From positions 16,477,849-16,541,848 of the forward strand of contig NC_135125.1 of NCBI RefSeq assembly GCF_050908995.1: DNA of 64,000 nt. The letters are read 5' to 3'. A program made the translations under genes and the position numbers. The notes under the pieces were generated by a model. The model saw only the letters and a list, made by a program, of their open reading frames with translations. It made no database searches and was not told the origin of the DNA. This stretch comes from Andrena cerasifolii (Eukaryota; Arthropoda; Insecta; Hymenoptera; Andrenidae). Of this stretch, positions 38,412-49,071 are shown in pieces; position 1 is the first letter of the stretch, and every line of letters begins with the position of its first letter.

Positions 38412-40714
38412 TCATATTCCCCTCCTCCACTTTTCGCCGTTGCTGAACTTGGTCATTTCTCGACCGCTCACGCCACACGTGCCGATCCCAACTCGGCCGT
38501 TCACGTTTTCAGGCGTCGCGAATATGCTTTTCTTAATTACTCCCTTTTTCGAAGACTGCACAAATATTGCGAGAAACAGAATGTTAATAATCGTCCAATT
38601 TGTTTAGATGTTTAAAATATTTAAACGCTACCGTACCTTGTTAGTAAATGCTAGCCATTTGTTCTTCTCCATCTCGCGTTCCTCCTCGAGCTCCTTAAAT
38701 CGCTGGAGCTTCCTCTGTTTCTTTTTCTTCAGGTATTCTCTCTGTTTATTGGGATCTGAGCCTGCAACCGCAGCAGCTTGCATTTTTCTGTAAATCAACG
38801 AACCTATCACATATACAATTATTAAGTATCAACCACTATTAGAACAATATACTGTTATAGAAACTGTCTGTCTTTTTCGCTGATTATAAAAATCTTAACG
38901 ATTCTGTAATGAATATACAACGACATTAATTATCATAATATTCCCTAATGCTACAAAGCGCAGTATAATAGTAAGGATTATGAAACATTTAATTATACAA
39001 TCCTAAAAACAGAAGAGACATATAATAGTATTTGTGGATAGAAGAAACATTTCAACGATAGTCTATTATTTTCTGTTACCTTTTCCTGGATTCCGGCGAT
39101 GTACACAAACAGTGCGACATCAAGAGATAAATGAACGATAATGGAATTTCAGATCAAGGCGCATGGAACGGTGAAGTGATTATCAGGACCAATTGGGGAT
39201 AAAAAGACGAGGAGAAAAATGAACAATTAGTAATCATGGTTTCTAACAAGATTTATCCAACAATGTTTCTCAAAAAGCTGATATATGTTGAATATTGTAA
39301 AGGAGAATCATGTTAAGGGGTAATGGCACTGTAGAACCCGGAAAGGCAGCCTGATTTTCAAAATTTTTTATGCGAGTATAGCGAATGGAATACAAAATCT
39401 GTTTCAAGGCCTTTATTGTACATACCTTCAAGTATGATCACAATTTTTTTTACACAAAATGGCGGCGCCACGGTTCAATTAAAGAAGCTTCTTTCGGCCG
39501 GAAAGATTTCTTCTTCAATTTTTGACCCAGAACAAAAAACCAAACATTTTTTAGTTCTATATAAGATTATCTCGGGAAACACACGAGGAAATGAAAAAAT
39601 ACTGTTTTTTGTAAGAATGCTGCGTGATTGAACAAAAAGTGACGTGAAAAATTGTTGAAACGTTTTGTTCAATCATGCGGCATTCTTACGAAAAAGTTTT
39701 TTTTTTTTTTTTTAAATTCCCTCGTGTAATTCCCGAGATAATCTTATATAGAATTAAAAAATTGTTGGTTTTTTGTTCCGAGTCAAAAATTGAATGACAA
39801 ATCTTTCCGGCCGCGGAACCATGTTTTTTAGAAGTAGCTTCTTTCGTCGAGCTGTGGCGCCGCCATTTTATATTTAAAAATTTTTTAAAAAATTGTGAGC
39901 ATACTTCAAGGTATGTGCAATAAAGGCCTTCAAACAGATTTTGTATTCTATTCACTATTCTCGCATAAATAAATCTGAAAATCAGGCTGCTCCTCCGAGC
40001 TCTACAGTGGCATTACCCCTTAATGGTAAAACAACTACCACTGAAGAAAATCCAACAACGTACTTTGATTTCTGATCTGCCCAATCTGACGCTGGCCTTT
40101 TGGCCACTGACTTTAGCTGACTAAGCATCGTGACATCTGTGTTTTTATACTCGTTGAACGTTACGTTAACGACGCCATCCTCGCTAATCGCATCTATGGT
40201 CGCCTCGTAATATCTGAAACATTTCATCCTTACTTCGACTGAAACTGTATTCATTGCTTAACGCTAAAGACATTCGAATCTCCCTCGACAGATAAGTATG
40301 GCCGTGCTTACGTAAATGACAATTACTTACTTTCCATCCTCGCTCCAGGGTGCCATGCACTGATCACCAACCTTCCACTTGTTGGCCAGAACTGCAAGTA
40401 AAATAGGATCTTTAGCATCCATGCCATTGGCTTGCCTTTTTTCCTGTTGTTGTGATTTAATTAAATCATGTGTCAGCTCTATTACTTCCTCGAGATCAAT
40501 TTTCAATTTCAGTAGTTCTTCGTTAGTGGGATCCGTGGTGAGCGCTGCTTCCACCTGTAACGTTAAATAGCAGTATACACTTAACATTGCAGATCGTAAA
40601 CACGGAAGGGATCTCCTAAAATGGACTCGCCACTCCACCATTTGTGTAAGGTTAAGCAAAAAACAAAAGCCTCACCTGCTGGAGCTGCAGTTTGTAATTC
40701 TGTAAATCGTCCAT
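38412..40714 (-). CDS. SMNDC1: Survival motor neuron domain-containing protein 1 (SPF30), Tudor splicing factor
   Basis: Five coding exons on the minus strand: 40714-40676, 40554-40331, 40213-40064, 38787-38637 and 38555-38412, with phase-consistent GT-AG introns, giving 235 residues (human 238). The start MDDLQNYKLQLQQ matches the family's N-terminus. Residues 71-126 form the Tudor domain; W83, Y90, F107, Y110 and N112 fall where the SMN Tudor domain has its aromatic cage for dimethylarginine. A lysine-rich helix follows (QREYLKKKKQRKLQRFKELE), then the conserved KKSIFATPE and GRVGIGTCG C-terminal motifs. The known role is nuclear, in assembling the spliceosome (joining of the tri-snRNP to the pre-spliceosome). 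Intron 3 (40063-38788) is large because it contains a 703-bp palindromic element. The gene is head-to-head with peflin, 812 bp between start codons, so a shared promoter region is likely. Confidence 0.96.
39317..40019. mobile_element. Palindromic TTAA-flanked MITE, element D, inside SMNDC1 intron 3
   Basis: TTAA flanks lie at 39313-39316 and 40020-40023. The left end GGGGTAATGGCACTGTAGA pairs with the right end TCTACAGTGGCATTACCCC with few mismatches. The arms pair almost to the centre (AAGGCCTTTATTGTACATAC at left against GTATGTGCAATAAAGGCCTT at right; AAAATGGCGGCGCCAC against GTGGCGCCGCCATTTT), meeting near 39,660. It is 703 bp with no coding frame. Because it lies in an intron, the SMNDC1 pre-mRNA would carry a long hairpin. 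Confidence 0.88.
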
Positions 40715-41526
40715 CTCGAGCCTTGAACGAACAGTGTACTAGCAAATGCGAAAGTAACGTCTACCAAGCGTTCTTTCCTTCCCTAATACTACTGTCAGAA
40801 ACGCAAGTAAAAGCGAACACTGGTGAACACCCTCCTGCACCCTCCACACTATGTATATACCTATATATATATATATATATATATACACAGGATTGTGCGA
40901 TGAACGCGAAACAATTCGCAAGATGGCTCTCCTACAGCGCGGAAATTACAAAACAGTAAAACCAAGTAAAACTGAACGTCTGAAATTTGTTTCTTTCGCG
41001 TCGCGTTCAAGATTAAATCTATATTATATGTTAAACTTATCGAATCGTTTCACGCTATCGGAAATGCACGTAGCGTTTTAGGAAAGGGCATCGTCCTCTT
41101 TATTATCCGCCATGCATTTGTAGTAGTAAGAAACGAGCTAATCACCGGCTTCTATACGTACATTCATACATGCAGTACATGCATATTCACATTGAGCATC
41201 TGATATCTATATGCCGTGTGGTAGCGACAGTGCCTAATTGCAGACACATTTTTAATTACAGCTATTTGACAGTTGGCAGAAAACATAAGTCATGGCATAT
41301 CCAGTAATTACTTGTTTTTATATTTTAGATAAAAGAAGTGCAAATGTTTAACATTTTAACCTGAATAAATTAAGCAATCATTGTCATTCTTTAATGTAAT
41401 TTGACTGCATTATGCATCCCTATTTACTTTGCTTGTTTACAATATATTAATTACATTATTATGTAAGGTTACAGTTTCCATTCTGTTTTGCTGGTTTAAA
41501 GTGTGTTATTGAATTTGTAGGCGACT
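40715..41526. promoter_or_regulatory. Shared 5' region of SMNDC1 and peflin
   Basis: These 812 bp separate two divergently oriented start codons, so both promoters must lie here unless there are longer 5' exons. A (TA)n run occupies about 40,862-40,886. AG at 41,519-41,520 followed by GCGACTATG suggests that the first recognised peflin exon is preceded by an intron and an upstream, mainly untranslated exon. No firm core-promoter motif was found. Confidence 0.5.
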
Positions 41527-42266
41527 ATGTTCGGAGAAACTAATTCTCAGGTACAAGTGAGTCCAGAGGTGCAACAGTGGTTCGTTGCCGTCGACAGGGA
41601 TGGTAGCGGAAGAATTACTGCTATGGAATTAAAAGCTGCATTGGCGAACGGACAAGGTGGCACATTTTCGGACACTGCTTGCAAGCTAATGATAGGTGTG
41701 CTCTTCGGATTAAAAATTTTCATTCTATCAATGAATAATGCTACTTTGTATTATGCGATTACTATAACGCTTTGAAATGTGTGGATCGTTCTTTTCAATA
41801 GGCATGTTTGATAAAGAGAAAAGTGGTACGATAGATTTGGTTGAATTTCAAGCTCTTTATAATTACATTAACGCGTGGCTGGGTGTGTTTCGTGGGTTCG
41901 ACCATGATAATTCAGGAAGCATACAAGAGAACGAGTTGAACGCAGCTTTAACACAAATGGGGTATAGATTGAGTCCTGAATTTATTTCGTTCCTCATAAA
42001 AAAGAGTGACCCTGCTGGTCATTCCTCTATTACTATCGATCAGTTCATTGTGCTGTGTGTTCAGATTCAAAAATTCACAGGTAAGTGTAAATATATGAAA
42101 ATTTATAATAGTAAGAAGCGCGATTATAAAATAGTTTACGATATATTGAAAGTTGAGTTATATGGTTGCAGATGCCTTTCGACAAAGAGACACAGAGCTA
42201 ACTGGACAAATTACTATTGGATTCGAAGATTTTTTGGGTGTTACGCTGAATTGTAGCGTAGAGTAA
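41527..42266 (+). CDS. PEF1: Peflin, penta-EF-hand calcium-binding protein
   Basis: Three exons, 41527-41695, 41802-42080 and 42172-42266, with GT-AG introns in phase 1, give 180 residues. Five EF-hands can be read: EF1 DRDGSGRITAME (23-34), EF2 DKEKSGTIDLVE (60-71), EF3 DHDNSGSIQENE (90-101), a degenerate EF4 around SDPAGHSSITIDQF, and EF5 around DTELTGQITIGF. The order and the segment SPEVQQWFVAVDRDGSG match peflin rather than ALG-2 or sorcin. Known role: it heterodimerises with ALG-2/PDCD6 in a Ca2+-dependent way and helps regulate COPII vesicle coats and a Cul3 ubiquitin ligase adaptor. Vertebrate peflin has a long Gly/Pro/Tyr-rich N-terminus; none is seen here, but a splice acceptor just before the ATG leaves room for a short upstream coding exon. 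Confidence 0.92.
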
Positions 42267-43104
42267 CACTTGCCCTTTCACCTGTTACTAATTTTAACGT
42301 TTGCTTGCAGTTTAATACTGCGAGTTCCATTTCTTTGAGGATTATAGATCGTGATCTTTTATAATTATATGAAAAACATAGGTTATATATTTTTCTAGGT
42401 ATAGATATAATGAATTTTAAGCTAGTGCTTATACCACATATTTTGGTAGCCTAAGTTACCCTAAGTACACGTATGGATTTTTAACGCTTCTCCCATTGCG
42501 CACAAGTGTTTGAGCAATGATTACTCTGTTCATAAGCGAAACTAAACTTTATTCTCTCAGGGCTTAGTTAAATTTGTAATTTTTCTGTCCAAGAGAAAGT
42601 ATTATAAAACTAGAAACTTGAATTCCCATACAACATTTTAAGATAGCGTAAAGAAATTTTAGAAAATTGTTACAGCTTTATTATAGCAAAACTCTGATTG
42701 CCTTATGTTAATAAAAAGTATTTTAAAAAGAAGTGTGCTTTTGTGTAGATGGCACCTGTGATGCCAGAATGAGGACGGGTTTCCTCGAGACGGAGCTGCT
42801 TGTCCGTGATGCTCGGCGCTTCGGACAACGTCGGGAAGACGAAAGAGAAAACGAATGTGTGTCTTTCTCTCTCGCTCTTGAAACGCTGTTCTACATTTTA
42901 CTACAGAATCTCTCGTAGCTACCGTATTTCAATACGTTTCGGCTAGTTTTAGCGGACTCTTCATATTGTTTTCCCTCTGCACAGGCCCCAAAATGAAATC
43001 GAAACCTTTTTGAAAGAAAATTTCTGCAATGTCTGGGTTAGGTCTGGACAGTGTAGCTAGAACGAACCCATAGTTTAATGGCTTCCAGCCAGTAGTAAAA
43101 ATAA
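42267..43104. other. Peflin 3' region
   Basis: Likely 3' untranslated sequence to about 42,730, then unassigned DNA. A 17-base perfect telomere-repeat match, GTCTGGGTTAGGTCTGG, lies at 43,031-43,047, just beside the transposase relic. Confidence 0.6.
42710..42715 (+). terminator. Candidate poly(A) signal of peflin
   Basis: AATAAA about 445 bases after the peflin stop codon, in an AT-rich stretch. No earlier AATAAA was noticed in this flank. Confidence 0.5.
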
Positions 43105-43108
43105 TGTT

Positions 43109-43672
43109 TTAAAAAAGATCTATAATCGTATGTAAAAAAATATATTTTTTATCACAATTCCTTGCAGTAATTGAAGTTTTCCTTGTTTGAGATGTTATAA
43201 TAGAAAACCATTTTTCTATTGTAAGAATGAATTGAGCAGTGGATAAGGCTTCTTCAGGCAAAATTCCATTATCTACAGCAGTTTTTAATGCGCTCGCAGT
43301 CTTAGAAAAAAGAAGCAAATTGCCGCACCTACGTTCATTTTATCGAAATTTGAGGGGTCAATATCTTCTTTTCGGATATGATGCAGTAAGCGTTTTTCTT
43401 GGCCATTTAATATTTCGTGGTTCCACAAGCTTGCAACGTGTGATCCATCAACTGTATATTTTCGTAGGAAGTTTCTCCACATCGACATACGTCTCTGGTA
43501 AGTATATTTTTTGTCTTAAAAGAGCAGATTTCAAATTTTTCAATAAATGACAAGGGTCTGGTATAGTGAAAATTTCATGGCCGTTAAAAGTAAACGAATT
43601 TTGTCGTTTTCCGAATTTCGTAGCATTGATATTTAAAGATGTCCAGAGGCTCCTATTTCTCCACGTTTGGGG
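43109..43672 (-). pseudogene. Decayed P-element-like (THAP9-type) transposase fragment
   Basis: On the minus strand, three reading frames in succession give pieces of a P-element/THAP9-type transposase. From 43,672 the first frame reads NRSLWTSLNINATKFG and then IFTIPDPCHLLKNLKSALL, the conserved D-P-x-H-L-L-K-N motif of the family. A frame change near 43,460 leads to DGSHVASLWNHEILNG and DPSNFDKMNVGAA. A further frame change near 43,310 leads to KTASALKTAVDNG and EEALSTAQFILTIEKWFS, as in the GTP-binding insertion region of these transposases. The N-terminal THAP DNA-binding domain and the C-terminus are missing. At least two frameshifts plus truncation make this a relic. No terminal repeats were identified. 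Confidence 0.75.
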
Positions 43673-43711
43673 GCCACGTTTAGCGCACTGATTTGTATAT
43701 ACTACATATAG

Positions 43712-43775
43712 AGATGAGTGGTTTAGCGGCCCATACCCAGCAGGATATCGGTTAAGACCCCGCTGAGTGACCTCA
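43712..43775 (+). mobile_element. Possible tRNA-derived SINE fragment
   Basis: GAGTGGTTTAGCGG (A-box-like) is followed after about 20 bases by CGGTTAAGACCCC (B-box-like, two or three changes from GGTTCGANTCC). Spacing and order fit a tRNA-related SINE head, but no tail or duplication is seen. Confidence 0.3.
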
Positions 43776-44690
43776 CAGTGTGAGGCTCACACCTAAGTCA
43801 CACAGCAGTTTTTCGCAAATATCTCGGAGACGAAGGTCGAGCAGCGGTAACATGTATAGGAAAAAGTTGTTCAAAATCGTGTCCCCGACAACATGTCCAA
43901 AAATCATTGAAATCACGGATCAATGTGAAAAATCACCGCGGATATAATTTGTGGAAAAAGAATTAACACGCCGAGCGATAGAAACAAGGAGAGAAAAAAG
44001 GGTCGTGGATCCGTCGGAGCAAAGTTTTCGAGTTATCTTGAGAAGTTGGCTAGCCAAACTCGAAGCAAAGAGAGAAGCAAGGCAAATGTATGTGTACCCG
44101 AGTAAAGTTAATCGACGATAGGTTTTAATAAAAAGTATATTTTCTTCAACTTAATCGATGATCGTACACAAGCACGTACGTACAATCGAAAATCACCCAA
44201 TTTTATTTCACCGCTCGTGTAACTTTCAAGGCGCATTCCGCCGCTAGGAGGGTATAGCGAACCAGCGAGGGTTCGCGATTTACGTTTAGTCATTCAACTT
44301 GCGGTTCGTGTGGCTCGTACAACGTACAGTAAGTAGTTTTGATTGTTCGCTCGGCTAATCGGCAATAGTGATACATACATATCGCAAAAGACCCGCGGTG
44401 GTATCGCTACTACGTCAATGTCACGCGTGCTACACGAAGGATTTCGAAAATAGAGCGGTACATTTGACGAGTTTGCCGTTGTTACTATCGCGATCACCAG
44501 CTTCGCCTCCATGAAATGGAAAACATTCTCTATTATTATCATAGCACTTGATCTTCTCGTAAGATCACCTCTAAGAAAGCGGTCAGTTTAAATTCGAATA
44601 GGTATATATACATAGTACTCTTTTGTATCGAACGAACTCTCGATCGTTACCCTTTTCTTATAGTGCTACATACGTGTGTATGTACATATC

Positions 44691-44742
44691 TACATGCATA
44701 CATGCATACATACATACATATATACATACATACATACATACA

Positions 44743-44776
<34 letters not shown>

Positions 44777-44793
44777 CATACATACATACATAC
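44691..44793. repeat. (CATA)n microsatellite
   Basis: About 25 copies of the tetranucleotide CATA/TACA with a few TATA interruptions. The long frames of Tyr-Ile-His repeats across it are artefacts. Confidence 0.95.
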
Positions 44794-44969
44794 TGTCGCA
44801 TCTATAGATAACAAATTATATTCGCGCGTATTTCGGAGACGGCACGTTTAGTAGGTATATATTATACCTAACGTTGTCCTATTATAAACGAGTACGTAGA
44901 GTAACCTTAAAGCGAAACTGTGTGTTGTTTTCTCGCAAATCCGATGACGACTAATCTACGCGTCAAAAA

Positions 44970-44999
44970 CACAACAACAGCAACAACAGCAGCAGCAGC

Positions 45000-45032
<33 letters not shown>

Positions 45033-45069
45033 AGCAGCAGCAATAACAACAACAATAACAACAACAATA
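44970..45069. repeat. (CAA)n/(CAG)n microsatellite
   Basis: Imperfect run of CAA with CAG and ATA interruptions. Poly-Thr and poly-Leu/Cys frames across it on either strand are artefacts. Confidence 0.95.
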
Positions 45070-45865
45070 TCGTTTGTCGCGCATGATTATCGACAAATGC
45101 TCTAAACGTGTCGTCGTTAAACAAACGATAAATATTGGCGCTTCCCAACTGCACTTGCGACATTTTTCGAAACTTTGCATCGTCCGCGAGGCCGCATACC
45201 TACACACATGTATGTAGAAGATACGTGTACACAAGTAAGTACCTGACCAAGACCCATGTATATGTACATATAAATCTCAACAACGAGGAGAGTTCGTAGA
45301 GTTTCCGACCGACAGCTGATGTCAGTTTTGCTTATCAAAGCCCGGTTTATTGGCAGTATTCTTAGAGGTAAATACATACGGCGCCAGGAAGCGACTACTC
45401 AAATCCGTTCTAGCGATCTTACTTGGATTCTCGTTTAATCATACATGTGTATTCATCATCGGTATACATACTCGTAGGATTGAATCGCTCGTTCCAAGTT
45501 TCTTCAACGCCCTACCTTTTCGTTAAAATGGTACGACCGCTAAGCGTTGCTCGTCATCTCATGGAAACGCGTTTACGATCCGAAACGAGTACGAGATGGG
45601 CGTTAGTCTCTAGTTGTAGAATCGATAATCAACAGCCATATCATTGTAATTTTAAATTACGAAAACATTCGCATTCGAGCGCGAAACGTAACATTGTCCG
45701 CAATTCTTACGACGTTTCACCTAGTATTAAGCTCGTAATCCCTCCACTTTGCGGTTAGTGGAAAGAGTAGAAATACTCGAGAAATCCCAAGTAGTTGTCT
45801 TTTGCAAACACAAAGAAACCCGCCGCGCATGTATAATAGTTGGACCGATTAAGAACTTTTGTGAA

Positions 45866-45886
45866 TGTGTGTGTGTGTGCGTGTGT
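45866..45886. repeat. (GT)n microsatellite
   Basis: Short GT run with one interruption (GC at its centre). Confidence 0.9.
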
Positions 45887-46742
45887 TTACGTACGAAAAT
45901 ATGCAACAACTCTTTCCAACGCCAACTTTGTTGAAAATTTCCAAAACAACCACCTCGTTTTCGTAAGCCAGAACGCGTTGGTCGATACGGTTTCCTCCAA
46001 TAGTAGAGTAATTCGTACCTAATCAGCTGTGCTCACACGGGAAGCGAGGTAATACGCAGATTTTGGAAGCTGATGATACTCGCGACAAGGGGCTGGGCTT
46101 TTAGATGGCGCAAAAGCGTATAAAAGTCTCTAAAATAATTACATCACTATTAGTGCCATGTATATGTATATGTAGCGTGTACGTACATACAGCGTATAGC
46201 GATACGTTCCAGTCATAAGAAAGGTGTCGTGTGCGTGTCCATGTCCCTGAAACGATACGACGACAATCAAAGTACCAAAAATGCAGTCCACACTTGTTAC
46301 ATAACCACCACCACTACCGGCGGTGGTAGTAGTCTGTTTTACTTTTCGCTACTCGCGCGAATCGTAGAAAACCAACATCATACGCACGTATGTATGACAT
46401 ACGAAACCTTCGGAATGTGCAATATTAATCATTCGCAATGTTGCATCACACTTTATTCGTTACGAATCAAGTCCCCCCTGGAATTCACACACAGCGCGTG
46501 TGTGAAAATTACGAATAAAAAAGTATCAAGTCCCTCGTATGCCCGTTTAATGAAATCTGCGCGCCATCTCTTACGATTCGACGGTTCGCAAGTTCTTTTC
46601 CTGCCTCCACTTCTCTCCACTCTCCGATACCTACTCGATCGATTCGCACTAATATGTAACTCGTACTGGCGCGAGTACATGTTTGATTTTTTCGATTTCC
46701 GCCCAGAAGCAGATTTATCGCTCGCTTCTTCGGCATTGTTAA

Positions 46743-46874
46743 CCTTCAGAGGGCCGGGATTCTATCATTGAAATTGTAAATTTTATTTACTTAAAATTTA
46801 TACTACCAAAATGGCCGACAAAGTATCGAAATTCTTATGTGGCCACTATAGTGGCCAGCCCGGCCCTCTAAAGG
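46743..46874. mobile_element. Short TTAA MITE with CCTTTAGAGGGC ends, copy 2
   Basis: Flanked by TTAA on both sides (46739-46742 and 46875-46878). The left end CCTTCAGAGGGCCGGG and right end CCCGGCCCTCTAAAGG are inverted repeats. The interior matches copy 1 at 33,295 and has about 18 additional bases around CTACCAAAATGGCC that copy 1 lacks. No protein is encoded; it is probably piggyBac-related. Confidence 0.8.
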
Positions 46875-47049
46875 TTAATAATGGCGCGATATACTGAAAT
46901 GCGCAGAAATTTGGTGCGGAGTGGAGAGGGGAGGAGGTGCGATGAAAATCAGCGAAACTCGAGAAAGACAATAATAAAATCGGGTCGAGTGATTAACGAC
47001 CATGTCATCCGCGCGTGCAAACGCAAAAGAGGCAATTCGGTCGTCTGTA

Positions 47050-49071
47050 TTATTGCGTGGAACTGACGGAAGAACGATCGCTACCGGTCGACGCGGTATC
47101 AGAAAGCGGTAAGACAGAGGACGAAGTCGGCGGCGGTGGCGGCGAATCGGACGCAACGTAATGATCGCGAAAGATTTTCGACGATGACTGTGGCGGTGGC
47201 GATACAGCCACGTTAAGATTTTCCGGTAAAGGCGGTAATACGTTATTCTGAAAATGTCCCGATGTATTTCCGACCGGTTGATAGTTTGCTACCACAATAA
47301 TCTTTCCGCTTCTGCTGCGAGCTTTTCCAACTCCAAAGTAACGGCTACTCGCCCAAATCACTTGCGTAAAATGACCTGCGAAAAAGGGAAATACATTTTA
47401 CAAGAATGTTTACATATAACGCGACTATCGCGCGTAACACGGGAATAGGTTCACCTGCGTTCACATTGGCATGAAGTATATCCGGTTCTTTCAAGAAATC
47501 GTACTGTTTCACGGCAGAGTACCAATAGGACGCAACGTCTTGTCCAGTGACATCAGTAGGTACGGCACCACCGGGTCGGCAGTAAAGATTTTGCCCCACT
47601 TCCCGATCGTTTCTATAGTAGAAGGTATTCGTATGCGCCAAGTGATTTGCCCAAGTTTGCGCATACTCGCACAACTGCAAAGCAAACGATGATTCGTTAA
47701 ACAAACAATTACGATTTTTGTACCTATAACTTGTGTGCGTAGGGGTAGGTGCGCGTATACGAACGTTAGGTACCTGTGGTGACATTGTTAACGGCGGTGC
47801 GTTGTGCCTTTGTCGATAAACATTGTGCCAGCACAAACATTCCGTAATAAATTCGCTGTCTCGCCAGTCGGTCTCCAGATCGTTACTATCGTGGGCGATA
47901 CTCATCGGTCTGTTACTCAGAATCTACCACAGATAAATAACCAGGAGTTTTACACATATCGTATAATACGAGACGTTCGTTGCCCCTCACCTTTTTCAAC
48001 AGCTTTGGTCGATTATCGAGCTGCTCGGGTCTATCGTTACTCAAGCCCAAAGAACCGGAGGCCGATCCAGCAGAGGTGTCCGAAATTCGAGTGGCTTTAT
48101 ACAACTTGGATTGCTCCACCCTTTTTCGAAGATTTTCCAATGCTCTCGCTTCCTCTCTTTTTCTAGAAGGAGGCCAATTTGCGTTCGAAGTGTGTATCAT
48201 GCTAATGCCAACGCACGGCGAGTCCTAAAACATGAAAACAAAAACCAAACATCGTTGGTCCAACAAGTTTCATTTTTTCATCGAATCCTCGTGGATCTTG
48301 TTGCACCTACGTGTGTATGCATATTGTCTTTTAGAAGAATCGAGATAAACGAGAATAATTATTATTATGTATTTACAGCAAAGCGCAACGAACGTTAAAC
48401 GGAAACGAAAAGGGTGGGCAGCGTTAAAATAAAACGGTCGAATCGCAACAAGATGAAACGAAACGCTCGCGATGGGCTACAGAACATCAAAGCATCACGA
48501 GCGCATAGATGCGCGGAAAGAAGTCGCGCATTTTCTCTTTCATCAAAGGTAGTATACATATACATACACGCATACCTGACAAGAAAACGGAATTTTATAA
48601 AGCTTCGCGAGAGTACGTACGTAGCTTAGGAGCCGAACAAGGAGTTGACGAGGAAATTCGCGGGCATTATCGAGACCCCGGCATTATCGACACCAGATAC
48701 ATACATACGTAGGTAGGGGTACTCGAGTAGTTCCGTACGTTCCTTACGAGAAAACATAACGGACCGCAAAACGAAGCAAAGAAGGCGTAAAATTATACGT
48801 TACAAGAAAGAGGAGGAGGAGGAGGAGGAGGACAGACACGATACTTGACCTTTTGATGATTAGCATTGACGAGATTAAAATCCGTCGAGTGTGCCGTTTG
48901 CCCGAGTAAACGACGGCTCGCGGTACACCGATTACGATTTATCATCTCTTTCTGAATAGCGTATTCGATAAAATAACTTTCCACTTGCATGTTATCGCGA
49001 TGGGATGGCGGTAAAAGTTCCGTAGTTTCCTCCGCAGCGTCGAAAGCACAATTCATTTCGTTCAACTCCAT
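47050..49071 (-). CDS. CAP/SCP-domain protein, GAPR-1 (GLIPR2)-like, divergent tetrad
   Basis: Five exons on the minus strand: 49071-48850, 48224-47991, 47923-47774, 47674-47455 and 47375-47050, giving 383 residues. The first donor (GTCAAG) is weak, so the exon 1-2 join is the least certain. Residues 1-152 are a charged, low-complexity extension without signal peptide. The CAP domain covers about 165-325: CWHNVYRQRHNAPPLT, YAQTWANHLAHTNTF, GQNLYC, WYSAVKQYDF, GHFTQVIWASSRYFGVGKA and VVANYQPVGN follow the order of GAPR-1. A Pro/Ser-rich tail closes it. GAPR-1 is a Golgi-membrane CAP protein linked to autophagy. Of the four CAP metal/active-site residues, only the last histidine (H277) is kept; the other three positions read Tyr (221/222), Gln230 and Ala256. 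Lack of a signal peptide suggests an intracellular protein. Confidence 0.85.

Larger units (their letters stand above)
43673..47049. other. Intergenic region with microsatellites and mobile-element relics
   Basis: No supported gene between the transposase relic and the CAP-domain gene. It contains a SINE-like segment, several simple repeats and a second CCTTTAGAGGGC MITE, listed separately. The part near 47,000 may be the 3' untranslated region of the minus-strand CAP gene. A near-palindrome, CCACCACCACTACCGGCGGT with GGTAGTAGT, lies around 46,306-46,335. Confidence 0.5.

Noticed and set aside
44623..45234. Frames with Tyr/Ile/His, Thr or Cys/Leu repeats
   Set aside because: They are translations of the CATA and CAA microsatellites.
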